A DNA stretch of 64,000 nt from Cryomorphaceae bacterium BACL11 MAG-121001-bin54 (GTDB taxonomy: Bacteria > Bacteroidota > Bacteroidia > Flavobacteriales > BACL11). The notes under the pieces were generated by a model. That model did not search any database. It was not told the origin of the DNA and was given only the letters and a program-made list of their open reading frames with translations. Both the position numbers and the translations under genes were made by a program. Where the stretch lies: assembly GCA_905182255.1 (NCBI GenBank), contig CAJJAH010000002.1, positions 1 through 64,000 of the forward strand, written 5' to 3'. Each line of letters opens with the position of its first letter. The first letter of the stretch is position 1. Below, piece by piece: positions 49,129-60,210 of the stretch.

Positions 49129-50082
49129 ATGAATAGAATAAACGAACTTTTCGGAATAAAATACCCAATCATTCAAGGTGGAATGATATGGTGTAGTGGT
49201 TGGGAATTGGCCTCTGCTGTAAGTAATGCAGGGGGATTAGGTATAATTGGTTCAGGATCAATGTATCCAGATGTATTAAGGTTGCAGATTAGAAAATGCA
49301 AACAAATGACAGATAAACCTTTTGGTGTAAACATTCCACTTTTATATCCTGATATTGAAGAGCATGTAAAAATAATAATAGAAGAAGGAGTTAAATTCAT
49401 ATTTACTTCAGCAGGTAATCCAAAGAAATATACTTCAAGATTGCAAAAACATGGAATTAAAGTTGTGCATGTTATTGCAAATAAGAAATTTGCATTAAAA
49501 TCTATTGAAGCTGGGGTAGATGCAATTGTTGCTGAAGGATTTGAAGCTGGAGGACATAATGGAGTTGAAGAAATTACCACAATGTGTCTGATACCTATGA
49601 TTAAAGATATAGTTAATATACCAATAATAGCAGCTGGAGGAATATCTAGTGGTAGAGCTATGTTAGCTGCAATTGCACTTGGAGCTGATGCCGTGCAGAT
49701 AGGAAGTAGATTTATAGCATCTAATGAGTGTTCTGCTCATATTAATTTTAAAAATAAAGTTGTTAATTCTGATGAAGGGGAGACAGATTTAACCTTAAAA
49801 GAACTAACAGCAGTTCGATTAATGAAAAATAAATTTTATTATCAAATACAAGACGCATATGCTAAAAATGCAAGTAAAGATGATTTGAGGTTATTGTTAG
49901 GAAGAGGAAGAGCTAAAAAAGGTATGTTTGAGGGAGATTTGGAAGAAGGTGAATTAGAAGTTGGGCAAGTTTCAGCAATGATAAATAAAATTATTTCTGT
50001 TGAAGAGATTATAAAAGAAATTACTGAAGAATATGAGTTAGAGAGAAAAAATATAGTTTCTTTAAAAGATTTAGGTCTATAA
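49129..50082 (+). CDS. Nitronate monooxygenase/FabK-like enoyl-ACP reductase
   Basis: GIKYPIIQGGMIWCSGWELASAVSNAGGLGIIGSGSM...AAGGISSGRAMLAAIALGADAVQIGSRF; ATG at 49129. Confidence 0.9.
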   Translation: MNRINELFGIKYPIIQGGMIWCSGWELASAVSNAGGLGIIGSGSMYPDVLRLQIRKCKQMTDKPFGVNIPLLYPDIEEHVKIIIEEGVKFIFTSAGNPKKYTSRLQKHGIKVVHVIANKKFALKSIEAGVDAIVAEGFEAGGHNGVEEITTMCLIPMIKDIVNIPIIAAGGISSGRAMLAAIALGADAVQIGSRFIASNECSAHINFKNKVVNSDEGETDLTLKELTAVRLMKNKFYYQIQDAYAKNASKDDLRLLLGRGRAKKGMFEGDLEEGELEVGQVSAMINKIISVEEIIKEITEEYELERKNIVSLKDLGL

Positions 50083-50150
50083 GATATTAATATTTAAAAA
50101 TCATTTCCAAAATTTATTTTTTGTAAATTTGTAGATAAATATTTAACTTT

Positions 50151-53100
50151 ATGAAACGTATATTACTTTTTTTATTATTATCAATTTTTTCATTCAACTT
50201 ATCTGCTTCGCATTTTGTAGGAGGTGAAATCACATGGGAATGTAATACTGACCCTTTAAGTGTTGATTACGGAAAGTATACATTCTTTTTAACGATTTAT
50301 CAAGATTGTGACGGAATAGACTTCAGTTCTTCTTATGATATTACTGTTCATAATCATCCTTCTTTATCTTCAATTAATTTACCTTTAATATCTACATCTG
50401 ATATCTCGCCAACTGGTATAGCTAGTTCTGTGCCTTGTTATAATTGTGATAATCAGCCTTTTGGTGGATTTGGAGCTGTTAAGCAATGGAGCTATGTTTC
50501 TTCGCCGATTACTATTATAGGAACTCCTCCTGCAAATGGATGGCATTTTACCTGGGGTTCATGTTGTAGAAGTGGAGCAATAGTGAACATACCAACTCCA
50601 GATAGCGAAGATTGGACTGTAAGATCAGTTATGTATCCTTATACTGACCCTAATGGAAACGTTTTTCCTAATGGAAATTTGTGTCATGATAACTCTCCAA
50701 TCTTTAAGGAAGAGCCTAAATCAATTTTATGTACAGGTTATCCATTTTCGTATAGTCATCTAGCTTTTGATGTTGAACTTGATTCATTAAGCTACAGCTG
50801 GGCAGAACCTTTGGACGATAATTTTAATTATAATCCAGCTAACCCAAGTGCAAGTGCATTAACATATTCTCCTCCTTACACAGTCAATTCGCCAATTCCA
50901 GGTAATCCAACTTTGAATAATGAAAATGGTGAAATCTCATTTCTTTCATTTACATCAGGAGTTTTTGTTACAGTGATAAAAGTTGAAGCTTTTAAATGCG
51001 GACAACTAGTTGCAGAAGTATTTAGAGACGTTAATGTTGCACTTTTAGGCTGTGGAACGTTACCAAATGGTGCACAAAATTTACCACCTGTAATTACAGC
51101 TCCATTAGGACCCCAAGATTGGATTACAAATTTAAATATTTCAACCGGATTACCTTCTTACGAAACTACAATTATGGCTGGTGAATTAGTAAGTTTCTCA
51201 GTAGTTGCTACAGATAATGATATAAATACAACAGGTAATTTGCAAGGATTATCTTTAGAAGTTGAGGGTGGACAATTGGATCCTGCTTACGCTTTAAGTA
51301 ATCCAGCAACATTTACTGTTATATCTTCAACTCCAGGAAATATATCTGGAGATTTTTTATGGCAGTCAAACTGTGATCATATGCAAGACTATGGGTGTGG
51401 TAGACAAGGAGGAGCCTTTACTTTTAATATGAAAGCTTACGATGATTTTTGCCCAGCAAATGGAATTGTAATAGCAACTATTACAATTAATGTAATTCCA
51501 CCTAGACCTGATTTGAGATGTCTTGCAGTCGATTCTATTGGAGGAGTAGAATTATCTTTTGTTTTCCCTGAAGGTGTCGTAGATACAAATATTAAATATG
51601 ATATTTATCATTCAAAACAATTTGCAGGAAATTATATTTTACTTGACAGTGTCTATTATCCAGAAACTAATTATTTACATATTAATTCTAATGCTAATAC
51701 TTCTCAAAGTTTTTATTATTTATTAGGCACAGTAAATTGTGGAACAGGAATTTCAGGAGGAAATGATTCTCTTTTGTTTTCCGATACTTTAAGTACGATT
51801 TTAATGAATTCAACTGCTGTTAATATGGGCGTTACAGCTGACCTGAACTGGAACTCGATGCATGATCCATTAATAACTTCATCATCAACAGATTACTTCT
51901 TGCATTATGTTAATAATGATGATATTGATATTGTTTTTTCAATACTAACAGATACTTTTTCTCAATTTGATGGAGATCACTGCGATTACATTCCTGGTTT
52001 TTATGTAGAGATTTCTGATGCTAGTGGATGTACTTCAAAATCATCTGTCTCTTCGCTAAATTTATTAGATACTATATCTCCTCAAAAAGTAGTTATTAAA
52101 GATGTATCTGTTAATCCATTAGGTAAGTCAGTCATTAGTTGGCTTCCATCTACAGGGACAGATTATTATATTGTTTACATGGAGGATGATAATGGGGCTT
52201 GGATAACTATTGATACTGTTCCTTTATCTATTAATTCTTATGAAATTACTAGTTCTTCAGCTTTTCAAAAAATAGAAAAATTTAGTGTCAGGGCAGTTGA
52301 TAGCTGTGGAAACACAAGAGAAAGATCCTTAGGTCATAATTCTATTTTCTTGCAAAATAGTTCTGATGTATGTGACTATTCAATTTCATTAAATTGGAAT
52401 AATTATATAAATTGGATAAATGGCGTTAGTCATTATAAAGTTTTTTTGTTAGAAATAGATCAAAATAATGTTTCTATTGATTCTGAAATAAGAGTTTCAA
52501 CAGATACAGAATTACTACTAAATAATATTAATTCACAATCTAATTATTCTGTTTATATTCAAGCATACAATATTGACTCAACTTTCATTGCAAAATCAAA
52601 TGTTTTAAATCTTGATATTGACATTCCAAATAGGCCAATATTTAATTATTTAGAATTTGCTACAGTTAATCTTGATAATGGATTAATTGAAATAAATTGT
52701 ATGGTTGATAATAATGCAGTTATTGATCATTACGACATTTATAGAACTGAAGAATTTGATATTAATGGTGTGGGCTTAAATTTCTCTAAAATTGATGAAG
52801 TTACTTTCGAAGGAAATTCAAATTTTATTTATATTGATAATTCAGCAAATTCAAATATAAAATCATATAGATATAAAGTTTATCCAGTAGATACCTGTGG
52901 AGTTAGTTTAACTCCTCCGACTGTAAATAGTCCTTCTTACTTAAATGATATTTCATATGCTCAAACAATTCTACTTAATTTAGAAAAGAATATTGATTAT
53001 TCAGATATTTCAACTTTATCAAGTGAGTATACAAATACTTTATTTTTTAATGAATATGAAAAATGGCTAGGAGAGGTTTCTAAATATGAATTATACCGAT

Positions 53101-53594
53101 CAGTAAATAATGAACCGTTTAATCTATTACCAATACACACATGGAATAGAAATACTAATTCAGATGAAGAGTTAAATTACATTGATATTGTAACAAATGA
53201 AGGGAAAGGAAATGGTAAATTCTGTTACTATATTAAGGCTAGTGAAGGAAATAACACACCATATGGATCTACTCTCTTAGGTAGTTATTCTAATATTACA
53301 TGCATATCACAAACTCCGGTTATTTATGTACCTAATACATTCACACCTAATAGTGATGACCACAATGAAATTTTCAAACCATTTACGTATTTTGTTTCTG
53401 AAAAGGGTTATTTATTTTCAATTTACAATAAGCAAGGAATAAAATTATTTGAAACAAATAACCCACTAAAAGGGTGGGATGGAACATTTAAGAATTATCC
53501 AGTTCAAAATGATAATTATGTTTATTATTTAAAATACATAAATGGTGTTAGTGAACTAACTGAAAATACTGGAGTTATTACTCTAGTAAGATAA
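50151..53594 (+). CDS. Gliding motility-associated C-terminal (T9SS type B) protein
   Basis: SHFVGGEITWEC; C-term VIYVPNTFTPNSDDHNEIFKPF...GWDGTFKNYPVQNDNYVYYLKY. Confidence 0.9.
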   Translation: MKRILLFLLLSIFSFNLSASHFVGGEITWECNTDPLSVDYGKYTFFLTIYQDCDGIDFSSSYDITVHNHPSLSSINLPLISTSDISPTGIASSVPCYNCDNQPFGGFGAVKQWSYVSSPITIIGTPPANGWHFTWGSCCRSGAIVNIPTPDSEDWTVRSVMYPYTDPNGNVFPNGNLCHDNSPIFKEEPKSILCTGYPFSYSHLAFDVELDSLSYSWAEPLDDNFNYNPANPSASALTYSPPYTVNSPIPGNPTLNNENGEISFLSFTSGVFVTVIKVEAFKCGQLVAEVFRDVNVALLGCGTLPNGAQNLPPVITAPLGPQDWITNLNISTGLPSYETTIMAGELVSFSVVATDNDINTTGNLQGLSLEVEGGQLDPAYALSNPATFTVISSTPGNISGDFLWQSNCDHMQDYGCGRQGGAFTFNMKAYDDFCPANGIVIATITINVIPPRPDLRCLAVDSIGGVELSFVFPEGVVDTNIKYDIYHSKQFAGNYILLDSVYYPETNYLHINSNANTSQSFYYLLGTVNCGTGISGGNDSLLFSDTLSTILMNSTAVNMGVTADLNWNSMHDPLITSSSTDYFLHYVNNDDIDIVFSILTDTFSQFDGDHCDYIPGFYVEISDASGCTSKSSVSSLNLLDTISPQKVVIKDVSVNPLGKSVISWLPSTGTDYYIVYMEDDNGAWITIDTVPLSINSYEITSSSAFQKIEKFSVRAVDSCGNTRERSLGHNSIFLQNSSDVCDYSISLNWNNYINWINGVSHYKVFLLEIDQNNVSIDSEIRVSTDTELLLNNINSQSNYSVYIQAYNIDSTFIAKSNVLNLDIDIPNRPIFNYLEFATVNLDNGLIEINCMVDNNAVIDHYDIYRTEEFDINGVGLNFSKIDEVTFEGNSNFIYIDNSANSNIKSYRYKVYPVDTCGVSLTPPTVNSPSYLNDISYAQTILLNLEKNIDYSDISTLSSEYTNTLFFNEYEKWLGEVSKYELYRSVNNEPFNLLPIHTWNRNTNSDEELNYIDIVTNEGKGNGKFCYYIKASEGNNTPYGSTLLGSYSNITCISQTPVIYVPNTFTPNSDDHNEIFKPFTYFVSEKGYLFSIYNKQGIKLFETNNPLKGWDGTFKNYPVQNDNYVYYLKYINGVSELTENTGVITLVR

Positions 53595-53610
53595 ATCAAG
53601 TTAAGCTTTG

Positions 53611-53641
53611 TAAAATAGTCTCTTTTAAAGAGACTATTTTA
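53611..53641 (+). terminator. Rho-independent terminator
   Basis: AAAATAGTCTC-TTTTAAA-GAGACTATTTT. Confidence 0.85.
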
Positions 53642-53686
53642 TTATATAATATGTTAATTTTGCAAACTTATTTAAATACTGCAACT

Positions 53687-55147
53687 ATGAATAATAAAAT
53701 AATGAAAGAGGGACTAACCTACGATGATGTTTTAGTAATCCCTGCATATTCTGAAGTATTACCTAGCATGGTGAGTACAAATACTCAATTTACAAAAAAT
53801 ATTAATTTAAAAATTCCAATTGTTTCTGCAGCAATGGACACTGTTACAGAATCTAGAATGGCAATTGCAATAGCACAAGAAGGAGGAATTGGAGTTTTAC
53901 ATAAAAATATGAGTATTGAACATCAAGCTCTAGAAGTTAGAAAAGTAAAACGTTCAGAGAGCGGAATGATTCTTGATCCAATCACATTAACTTTATCTGC
54001 AACTGTGGGAGATGCATTTGCTTTAATGCGCGAAAATAAAATTGGAGGCATTCCTATTGTTGATAAAGATTTAAAGCTTTTAGGAATTATAACTAATAGA
54101 GATTTAAGATTTGAAAAAGATATGAATCTTTCTATTTCTGCTGTAATGACAACATCAAAATTAGTTACTACAGAATTAAAAGATTTAAAAAATGCAGAAA
54201 GCATTTTAAAAGAAAATAAAATTGAAAAACTACCTATTGTTAATTCTGAAAATAAACTTGTAGGGTTAATTACATTTAAAGATATAATAAAAAACAGAAT
54301 GCGTCCTAATGCTTGTAAGGATCAATATGGTAGATTAAGAGTTTCAGCTGCTGTAGGTGTAACAGATGATGTATTAGAAAGAGTTAAAGCTCTTTATAAT
54401 GTTTCTATAGATGCTATTATTATTGATACTGCTCACGGACACACCAAAGGAGTTGTTGATGTTCTTAAAAAAATTAAATTAAATTTTCCTAAATTAGATG
54501 TTGTAGTAGGTAATATTGCTACTGGATCTGCTGCTAAAGCATTAATTGAAGCTGGAGCGGATGCAGTAAAAGTTGGTATAGGTCCAGGATCAATTTGTAC
54601 AACTAGAGTTGTAGCAGGAATTGGTGTTCCGCAATTAACAGCTATTATGGATGTTGCTGAAGTTACAAATAAATATAATATTCCATTAATAGCTGATGGT
54701 GGTATAAGATATTCAGGAGATATAGTGAAAGCTTTTGCAGGAGGAGCTAATACAGTAATGCTAGGATCTATAATTGCTGGAGTTGAAGAGGCTCCAGGAG
54801 AAACAATTATTTTTGAAGGTAGAAAATTTAAAACCTACAGAGGTATGGGATCAATTGATGCCATGCAAGATGGTTCTAAAGATAGGTATTTCCAAAGTGG
54901 TGAAGTAGATGTTAAAAAATTGGTGCCTGAAGGAATTGTTGGAAGGGTAGCTTATAAAGGAACCTTGAGAGAAGTGATTCATCAAATGATGGGTGGCTTA
55001 AGAGCGGGTATGGGTTATACTGGTTCTGCAACAATAAAGGATTTAAGTAAAGCTGAGTTCTTAAAAATCACGTCAGCTGGGGTAACAGAAAGTCATCCTC
55101 ATGATGTGACAATTACTAAGGAAGCTCCAAATTATAGTAGAAAATAA
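53687..55147 (+). CDS. guaB: IMP dehydrogenase
   Basis: EGLTYDDVLVIPAYSEVLP...GIGPGSICTTRVVAGIGVPQ; CBS domains. Confidence 0.97.
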   Translation: MNNKIMKEGLTYDDVLVIPAYSEVLPSMVSTNTQFTKNINLKIPIVSAAMDTVTESRMAIAIAQEGGIGVLHKNMSIEHQALEVRKVKRSESGMILDPITLTLSATVGDAFALMRENKIGGIPIVDKDLKLLGIITNRDLRFEKDMNLSISAVMTTSKLVTTELKDLKNAESILKENKIEKLPIVNSENKLVGLITFKDIIKNRMRPNACKDQYGRLRVSAAVGVTDDVLERVKALYNVSIDAIIIDTAHGHTKGVVDVLKKIKLNFPKLDVVVGNIATGSAAKALIEAGADAVKVGIGPGSICTTRVVAGIGVPQLTAIMDVAEVTNKYNIPLIADGGIRYSGDIVKAFAGGANTVMLGSIIAGVEEAPGETIIFEGRKFKTYRGMGSIDAMQDGSKDRYFQSGEVDVKKLVPEGIVGRVAYKGTLREVIHQMMGGLRAGMGYTGSATIKDLSKAEFLKITSAGVTESHPHDVTITKEAPNYSRK

Positions 55148-55164
55148 AATTTAAATTAAAAAAA

Positions 55165-57090
55165 ATGAAAAAAATTATACTAAGTTTTTTATTCAGTGCT
55201 AGTGCACTGGTAATTATTGCTCAGAATGTGTTAACAATCGATGATCAAAATATATCGTTAGATGAATTTAAAAATATTTTTTATAAGAACAATAATAATA
55301 TAGAATTCACAAAAGAATATTTAGATGAGTACATGAATTTATTTGTTAATTTTAAATTAAAAGTCAAGGAAGCATATGATTTAAATTTAGATACTATTCT
55401 TGCATTTAAAACTGAGTTAGATGGATATAAAAAACAATTAGCAAAACCATATTTGAAAAATAAGAAGTTTGATAATAATATGCTATCTGAAGCTTATGAG
55501 AGAATGAAACAAGACATTAAAGTTAGTCACATTTTAATTGCACTTGATGAAACTTCTTCTATTCAAAAAGAGAAACTGGCTTATGATAAAATTCTATCAA
55601 TTCGATCATCAATTTTAGATAGTTCCATTTCTTTCGAAACTGCTGCAAAAAATAATTCAGATGATAAATCAGCTTTAGCTAATGGAGGTGATTTAAGTTA
55701 CTTTACTGCGTTTATGATGGTGTATAATTTTGAGTCTGCAGCTTACTCCACAAAAATTGGTGAAATCTCAATGCCTATTAGAACTAAATATGGCTATCAC
55801 ATCATTTCAGTTACTGACAAACGTAAGGCTTCAGGAGAAGTTAAAGTTGCACATATTATGTTTAAATCAGGTGAAGGATCAGATAATAATAAAATAAATG
55901 AAGCGAAAGATAATATTTATAAAATAGCTGAACTGCTTAAAAATGGTGAAGTATTTTCTGATGTTGCTGAGCGTTTTTCAGAAGATCGATCAACTGCTGT
56001 GAAAGGTGGTAATCTTCCAGCATTTGGTGTTGGAAAAATGGTGCCAGAATTTGAATTAGCTGCATTTGGATTAAAGGAAATAGGTGAAGTTTCTTCTCCT
56101 TTTCGCACTCAATATGGATGGCATATAATAACTTTATTAGAAAGAAAAGGAATTCCTTCTTTTGAAGAGATAAAATCAGAGCTAAAAAGGAAAATTGAAA
56201 GTGATTCTAGAGGTGAGTTAAGTAAAGTGGCTTTATATGCTAAACTTCGTAAAACTTATAAAGTTAAAAACAATCCACAAGTTTATACAGCTTTTCGTAA
56301 AAATTCTGCAAATGCAATAGCTTTAGGAAAATTTAAATCTTTTTCTAAAGGTAATTCTAAACTAGTTACTATTAATGGAAAATCAATTTATGTCAGTTCA
56401 TTTATAAATTTTATTTTAATTAATCAAAAGTTAGGAAGTAATATTGATAATATGTATTTAGATTTTGTTAATGAGGAATTATTAATATATGAGGAAAGTC
56501 AATTGGAGATAAAATATCCTGAATACAAAGCACTATTACAAGAATATCGCGAAGGCATTTTGCTTTTTGATTTAACAAATGCTAAAGTATGGAATAAGGC
56601 AGTTGAAGATACTGTTGGATTACAAAGTTTCTATAATTCAAATATAAACAATTACAAATGGGAAGAAAGAGTTGATGCTTCAATATACAGATGTATTGAT
56701 TTAGTGACTGCTAAGACAGTAAAAAGAGCAATACACAAAAAACATAGAGGTAATATTAACAATGCTGAAATATTAATCAAAGCAAATGAAGGAGCACCTT
56801 TAAGTTTACAAATAAATTCCAAGAAATTTGTTAAAGGAGAAAATAAGTATATTGATTCTATAAATTGGAAAGTAGGTATATCTAAAGACATAAAGACGAG
56901 TGATGGTAGTTATATAATTATTGATATTAACGAAGTACTTGAACCTAGATCAAAAACCTTAAATGAAAACAGAGGAAAAGTTATTTCTGATTATCAGAAT
57001 ATTCTTGAGAAAGAGTGGATTGTTTTATTGAAAGAAAAATACAAAGTTAAAGTAAATAAAGATGTATTATATAAACTTATTAAACAATAG
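55165..57090 (+). CDS. Parvulin-type peptidylprolyl isomerase, two rotamase domains
   Basis: Two parvulin blocks: GGDLSYFTAFMM...GYHIISV and GGNLPAFGVGKMVPEFELAAF...GWHIITL. Confidence 0.9.
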   Translation: MKKIILSFLFSASALVIIAQNVLTIDDQNISLDEFKNIFYKNNNNIEFTKEYLDEYMNLFVNFKLKVKEAYDLNLDTILAFKTELDGYKKQLAKPYLKNKKFDNNMLSEAYERMKQDIKVSHILIALDETSSIQKEKLAYDKILSIRSSILDSSISFETAAKNNSDDKSALANGGDLSYFTAFMMVYNFESAAYSTKIGEISMPIRTKYGYHIISVTDKRKASGEVKVAHIMFKSGEGSDNNKINEAKDNIYKIAELLKNGEVFSDVAERFSEDRSTAVKGGNLPAFGVGKMVPEFELAAFGLKEIGEVSSPFRTQYGWHIITLLERKGIPSFEEIKSELKRKIESDSRGELSKVALYAKLRKTYKVKNNPQVYTAFRKNSANAIALGKFKSFSKGNSKLVTINGKSIYVSSFINFILINQKLGSNIDNMYLDFVNEELLIYEESQLEIKYPEYKALLQEYREGILLFDLTNAKVWNKAVEDTVGLQSFYNSNINNYKWEERVDASIYRCIDLVTAKTVKRAIHKKHRGNINNAEILIKANEGAPLSLQINSKKFVKGENKYIDSINWKVGISKDIKTSDGSYIIIDINEVLEPRSKTLNENRGKVISDYQNILEKEWIVLLKEKYKVKVNKDVLYKLIKQ

Positions 57091-57927
57091 ATGAGTAAAC
57101 AACAAATTTTTTTAATATTAGTATTTCTTACTTTTAGTGTTTCATGTTATAATAATAATGATAAACTAATCATTGCTAGTGTTAATGAAAAAAAATTACT
57201 TTTATCAGAAGTAACAAAAGAAATGCCTAAAGAAATTGAAGATAGCACTTTTTTTATTGACCAATACATGAACCTTTGGATAAGAAAACAATTAATGATT
57301 TATCACGCCGAAATAAATTTAAATAGTGATTTATTAGACTATGAGACACAGATTTCAGAGTATCGTTCTTCTCTTTTAATTTATGCGTATCAACAAGAAC
57401 TGATCAATCAGAATTTTGATACAAGTATTTCATTAAAAGAAGTGTCACACTATTATAATATATACAAAGAGGATTTTAAACTATTTAAAAATATATTTAA
57501 GGGAAGGTATATTGTACTAGATAAATCTGCTCCAAAATTAAAAAGTTTTGAAAAATGGTATAAATCAGAAGACCCCAAAGATTTAGAAAGATTAGCAGAT
57601 TATTGTAATCAATTTGCAAAAGAATACTATTTATCAGATACGAGTTGGCAATATTTTTCCAGAATTAACAACAAATTACCAAAACTTATAAATGAAGAAG
57701 AATATTTTTTAAAGAATACTAAAAGTATTTGGTTTGAAGACATTCAATATCGTCATTATATTTACATTAAAAATTATCAAATAAAAGGAAGTGTTAGTCC
57801 GTTAACACTGGAAAGTGAAAAAATTCGTAACGTTTTACTAAATAAAAACAAAATACAATATTTAAAGCAACTTGAGGATGAATTATATCAGAATGCTTTA
57901 GATTTGAAAAAAATTAAAATATACTAA
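57091..57927 (+). CDS. Lipoprotein lacking an obvious parvulin domain, between two PPIase genes
   Basis: Signal peptide FLTFSVSCYNNND; operon overlap. Confidence 0.65.
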   Translation: MSKQQIFLILVFLTFSVSCYNNNDKLIIASVNEKKLLLSEVTKEMPKEIEDSTFFIDQYMNLWIRKQLMIYHAEINLNSDLLDYETQISEYRSSLLIYAYQQELINQNFDTSISLKEVSHYYNIYKEDFKLFKNIFKGRYIVLDKSAPKLKSFEKWYKSEDPKDLERLADYCNQFAKEYYLSDTSWQYFSRINNKLPKLINEEEYFLKNTKSIWFEDIQYRHYIYIKNYQIKGSVSPLTLESEKIRNVLLNKNKIQYLKQLEDELYQNALDLKKIKIY

Positions 57928-59252
57928 TGAATAAATTATCTTTCTTTCTATTTTTACTCCTAACCAGTTTTGGTTTATCAGCTCAATCAATTGATAAAAT
58001 AGAAGCAGTAATTGGTGAAGAAATCATTCTTACATCAGAAATTGAGTCACAATATCTACAGTTCCTATCTCAAGGAAACACAAGTTCAAATAATATTAGA
58101 TGTCAAATTGTAGAGGATTTATTATTTCAAAAGCTTTTAGTAAACCAAGCAAAGTTTGATAGTTTAATTGTCTCTAATGATGAAGTTGAAGATGAAGTTA
58201 GTAAACGACTAACTTATTTTGAAAATCAATTAGGCTCTTTACAAAAAGTAGAGAATTATTTTGGGAAATCTAAAACAAAAATAAAAATTGAACTTTCAAA
58301 AGTTATAAAAGATCAATTTATGGCACAAAAGATGCAGACTAAATTAACTTCATCAATAAAGGTAACCCCGTCAGAAGTAAAAGAATCCTATGAATTACTT
58401 TCTGATACTGATATCCCAATTATGCCAACTCAAGTAGAAGTTGCTCAAATCGTTATTAAGCCAGAAATTACAGATAATCAAAAAGATAACATCAGAAAAA
58501 AACTAAATAGCTTTAGAGATAGAGTCTATAAAGGAGAAGATTTTAAAATGTTAGCTACATTATATTCAGATGACCCTGGATCAGCAACAAAAGGGGGAGA
58601 ACTTGGCTTTGTAAATAGAGGGGATTTAGTTCCTGAATTTGAAAGAGCTGCTTTTCGTTTAAAAGAGGGTGAAATTTCAGAAATTGTAGAATCAAAATTT
58701 GGATATCATATTGTACAGTTAATTGAAAGAAGAGGAGAGCAAATTAATGTAAGACATATTCTTATTAAAACAAAAGTAACAGCTACAGCTTTATATGCTG
58801 CAAAAACTAAAATGGATAGTATTGCAAAAGAAATAAATGAAGAAAAAATTACTTTTGACAACGCTGTAATTAAATATTCTGATGATGAAAATAAGAACAA
58901 TGGAGGATTGCTATTAAATCCAAATACTATGTCTAATTCTCATACGCTTGAAGATATGGCTCCAGCTTTAAGATTAGTAGTTAATAAATTAATTGAAAAT
59001 CAAGTTTCTTCTCCTACTGTTATACAAATGGAAGACGAAAATAAAGCTTATCGTATTTTAAGGCTTAACAGTAGATCCGAAGAGCATAAAGCAAACTTAG
59101 TTGATGATTTTGCAAAAATTAAAGAATATTCAATAAATACTAAGAAACAATTGATACTTGAAAAATGGTCAAATAAAGCAATTGCAAATACCTATATAAG
59201 ATTATCTTATGATTTATCAAACTGTGAGTTAGCAAAAAAATGGAGTAAATAA
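57927..59252 (+). CDS. surA: SurA-like periplasmic PPIase
   Basis: IDKIEAVIGEEIILTSEIE...GGELGFVNRGDLVPEFERAAFRLKEGEISEIVESKFGYHIVQL. Confidence 0.85.
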   Translation: MNKLSFFLFLLLTSFGLSAQSIDKIEAVIGEEIILTSEIESQYLQFLSQGNTSSNNIRCQIVEDLLFQKLLVNQAKFDSLIVSNDEVEDEVSKRLTYFENQLGSLQKVENYFGKSKTKIKIELSKVIKDQFMAQKMQTKLTSSIKVTPSEVKESYELLSDTDIPIMPTQVEVAQIVIKPEITDNQKDNIRKKLNSFRDRVYKGEDFKMLATLYSDDPGSATKGGELGFVNRGDLVPEFERAAFRLKEGEISEIVESKFGYHIVQLIERRGEQINVRHILIKTKVTATALYAAKTKMDSIAKEINEEKITFDNAVIKYSDDENKNNGGLLLNPNTMSNSHTLEDMAPALRLVVNKLIENQVSSPTVIQMEDENKAYRILRLNSRSEEHKANLVDDFAKIKEYSINTKKQLILEKWSNKAIANTYIRLSYDLSNCELAKKWSK

Positions 59253-59253
59253 T

Positions 59254-60210
59254 ATGAATAATGAAGTTAATGAAATAGATAAATTTGTTGTTAAATACAA
59301 TGAATTTAAGAATGAAATAGCAAAGATTATAGTTGGACAGGATGCTGTTATTCAACAAGTATTGATATCTATTTTCTGTAATGGACATTGTCTTTTAGTA
59401 GGTGTTCCTGGTTTAGCAAAAACCTTACTGGTACAAACTATTTCTGATTCTTTAGGTCTTAATTTTAACCGTATTCAGTTTACACCCGACTTAATGCCTT
59501 CAGATATTGTTGGCGCTGAAATACTAGACGAAAACAGAAATTTTAAATTTGTAAAAGGACCATTATTTGCTAATATTATTCTTGCAGATGAGATAAATCG
59601 TACACCTCCTAAAACTCAATCAGCTTTGCTGGAAGCTATGCAGGAAAGATCTGTAACCAACTCAGGAAATAAATATGAACTGGATAAACCTTTCTTTGTT
59701 TTAGCAACTCAAAACCCTATTGAACAAGAAGGAACTTATCCATTACCTGAAGCACAACTTGATAGATTTATGTTTAATGTAATTTTAGATTACCCTTCAT
59801 TCGAAGAAGAACTTCAGATTGTTAAACAAACTACTGTTAAGAATAATGTTCATTTAAATACCATTATGACTGCAAATGAAATTTTGGAATGTCAGGAAGT
59901 TATTACAAAATTACCCGTAACTAACAATGTATTAGAATACAGTGTTAATTTAGTTGCTAAAACTAGACCAAAATCAGAAAAAGCTGCTGAATTAGTGAAA
60001 CAATATATTGAATGGGGTGCTGGACCTAGAGCATCTCAGTTTATGCTTATGGCCGCTAAGTGTCATGCAGCAATAAATGGAAAGTATGCTCCTGACATTG
60101 AAGATGTAAAAGCTGTTGCTAAGCCAATTTTACGACATAGAATTGTTATGAATTATAAAGCAGAAGCAGAAGGAATGAGTGTAGATAAAATTATCGAATC
60201 AATACTCTAA
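59254..60210 (+). CDS. MoxR family AAA ATPase
   Basis: GVPGLAKTLLVQTI...LADEINRTPPKTQSALLEAMQE...LATQNPIEQEGTYPLPEAQLDRF. Confidence 0.95.
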   Translation: MNNEVNEIDKFVVKYNEFKNEIAKIIVGQDAVIQQVLISIFCNGHCLLVGVPGLAKTLLVQTISDSLGLNFNRIQFTPDLMPSDIVGAEILDENRNFKFVKGPLFANIILADEINRTPPKTQSALLEAMQERSVTNSGNKYELDKPFFVLATQNPIEQEGTYPLPEAQLDRFMFNVILDYPSFEEELQIVKQTTVKNNVHLNTIMTANEILECQEVITKLPVTNNVLEYSVNLVAKTRPKSEKAAELVKQYIEWGAGPRASQFMLMAAKCHAAINGKYAPDIEDVKAVAKPILRHRIVMNYKAEAEGMSVDKIIESIL

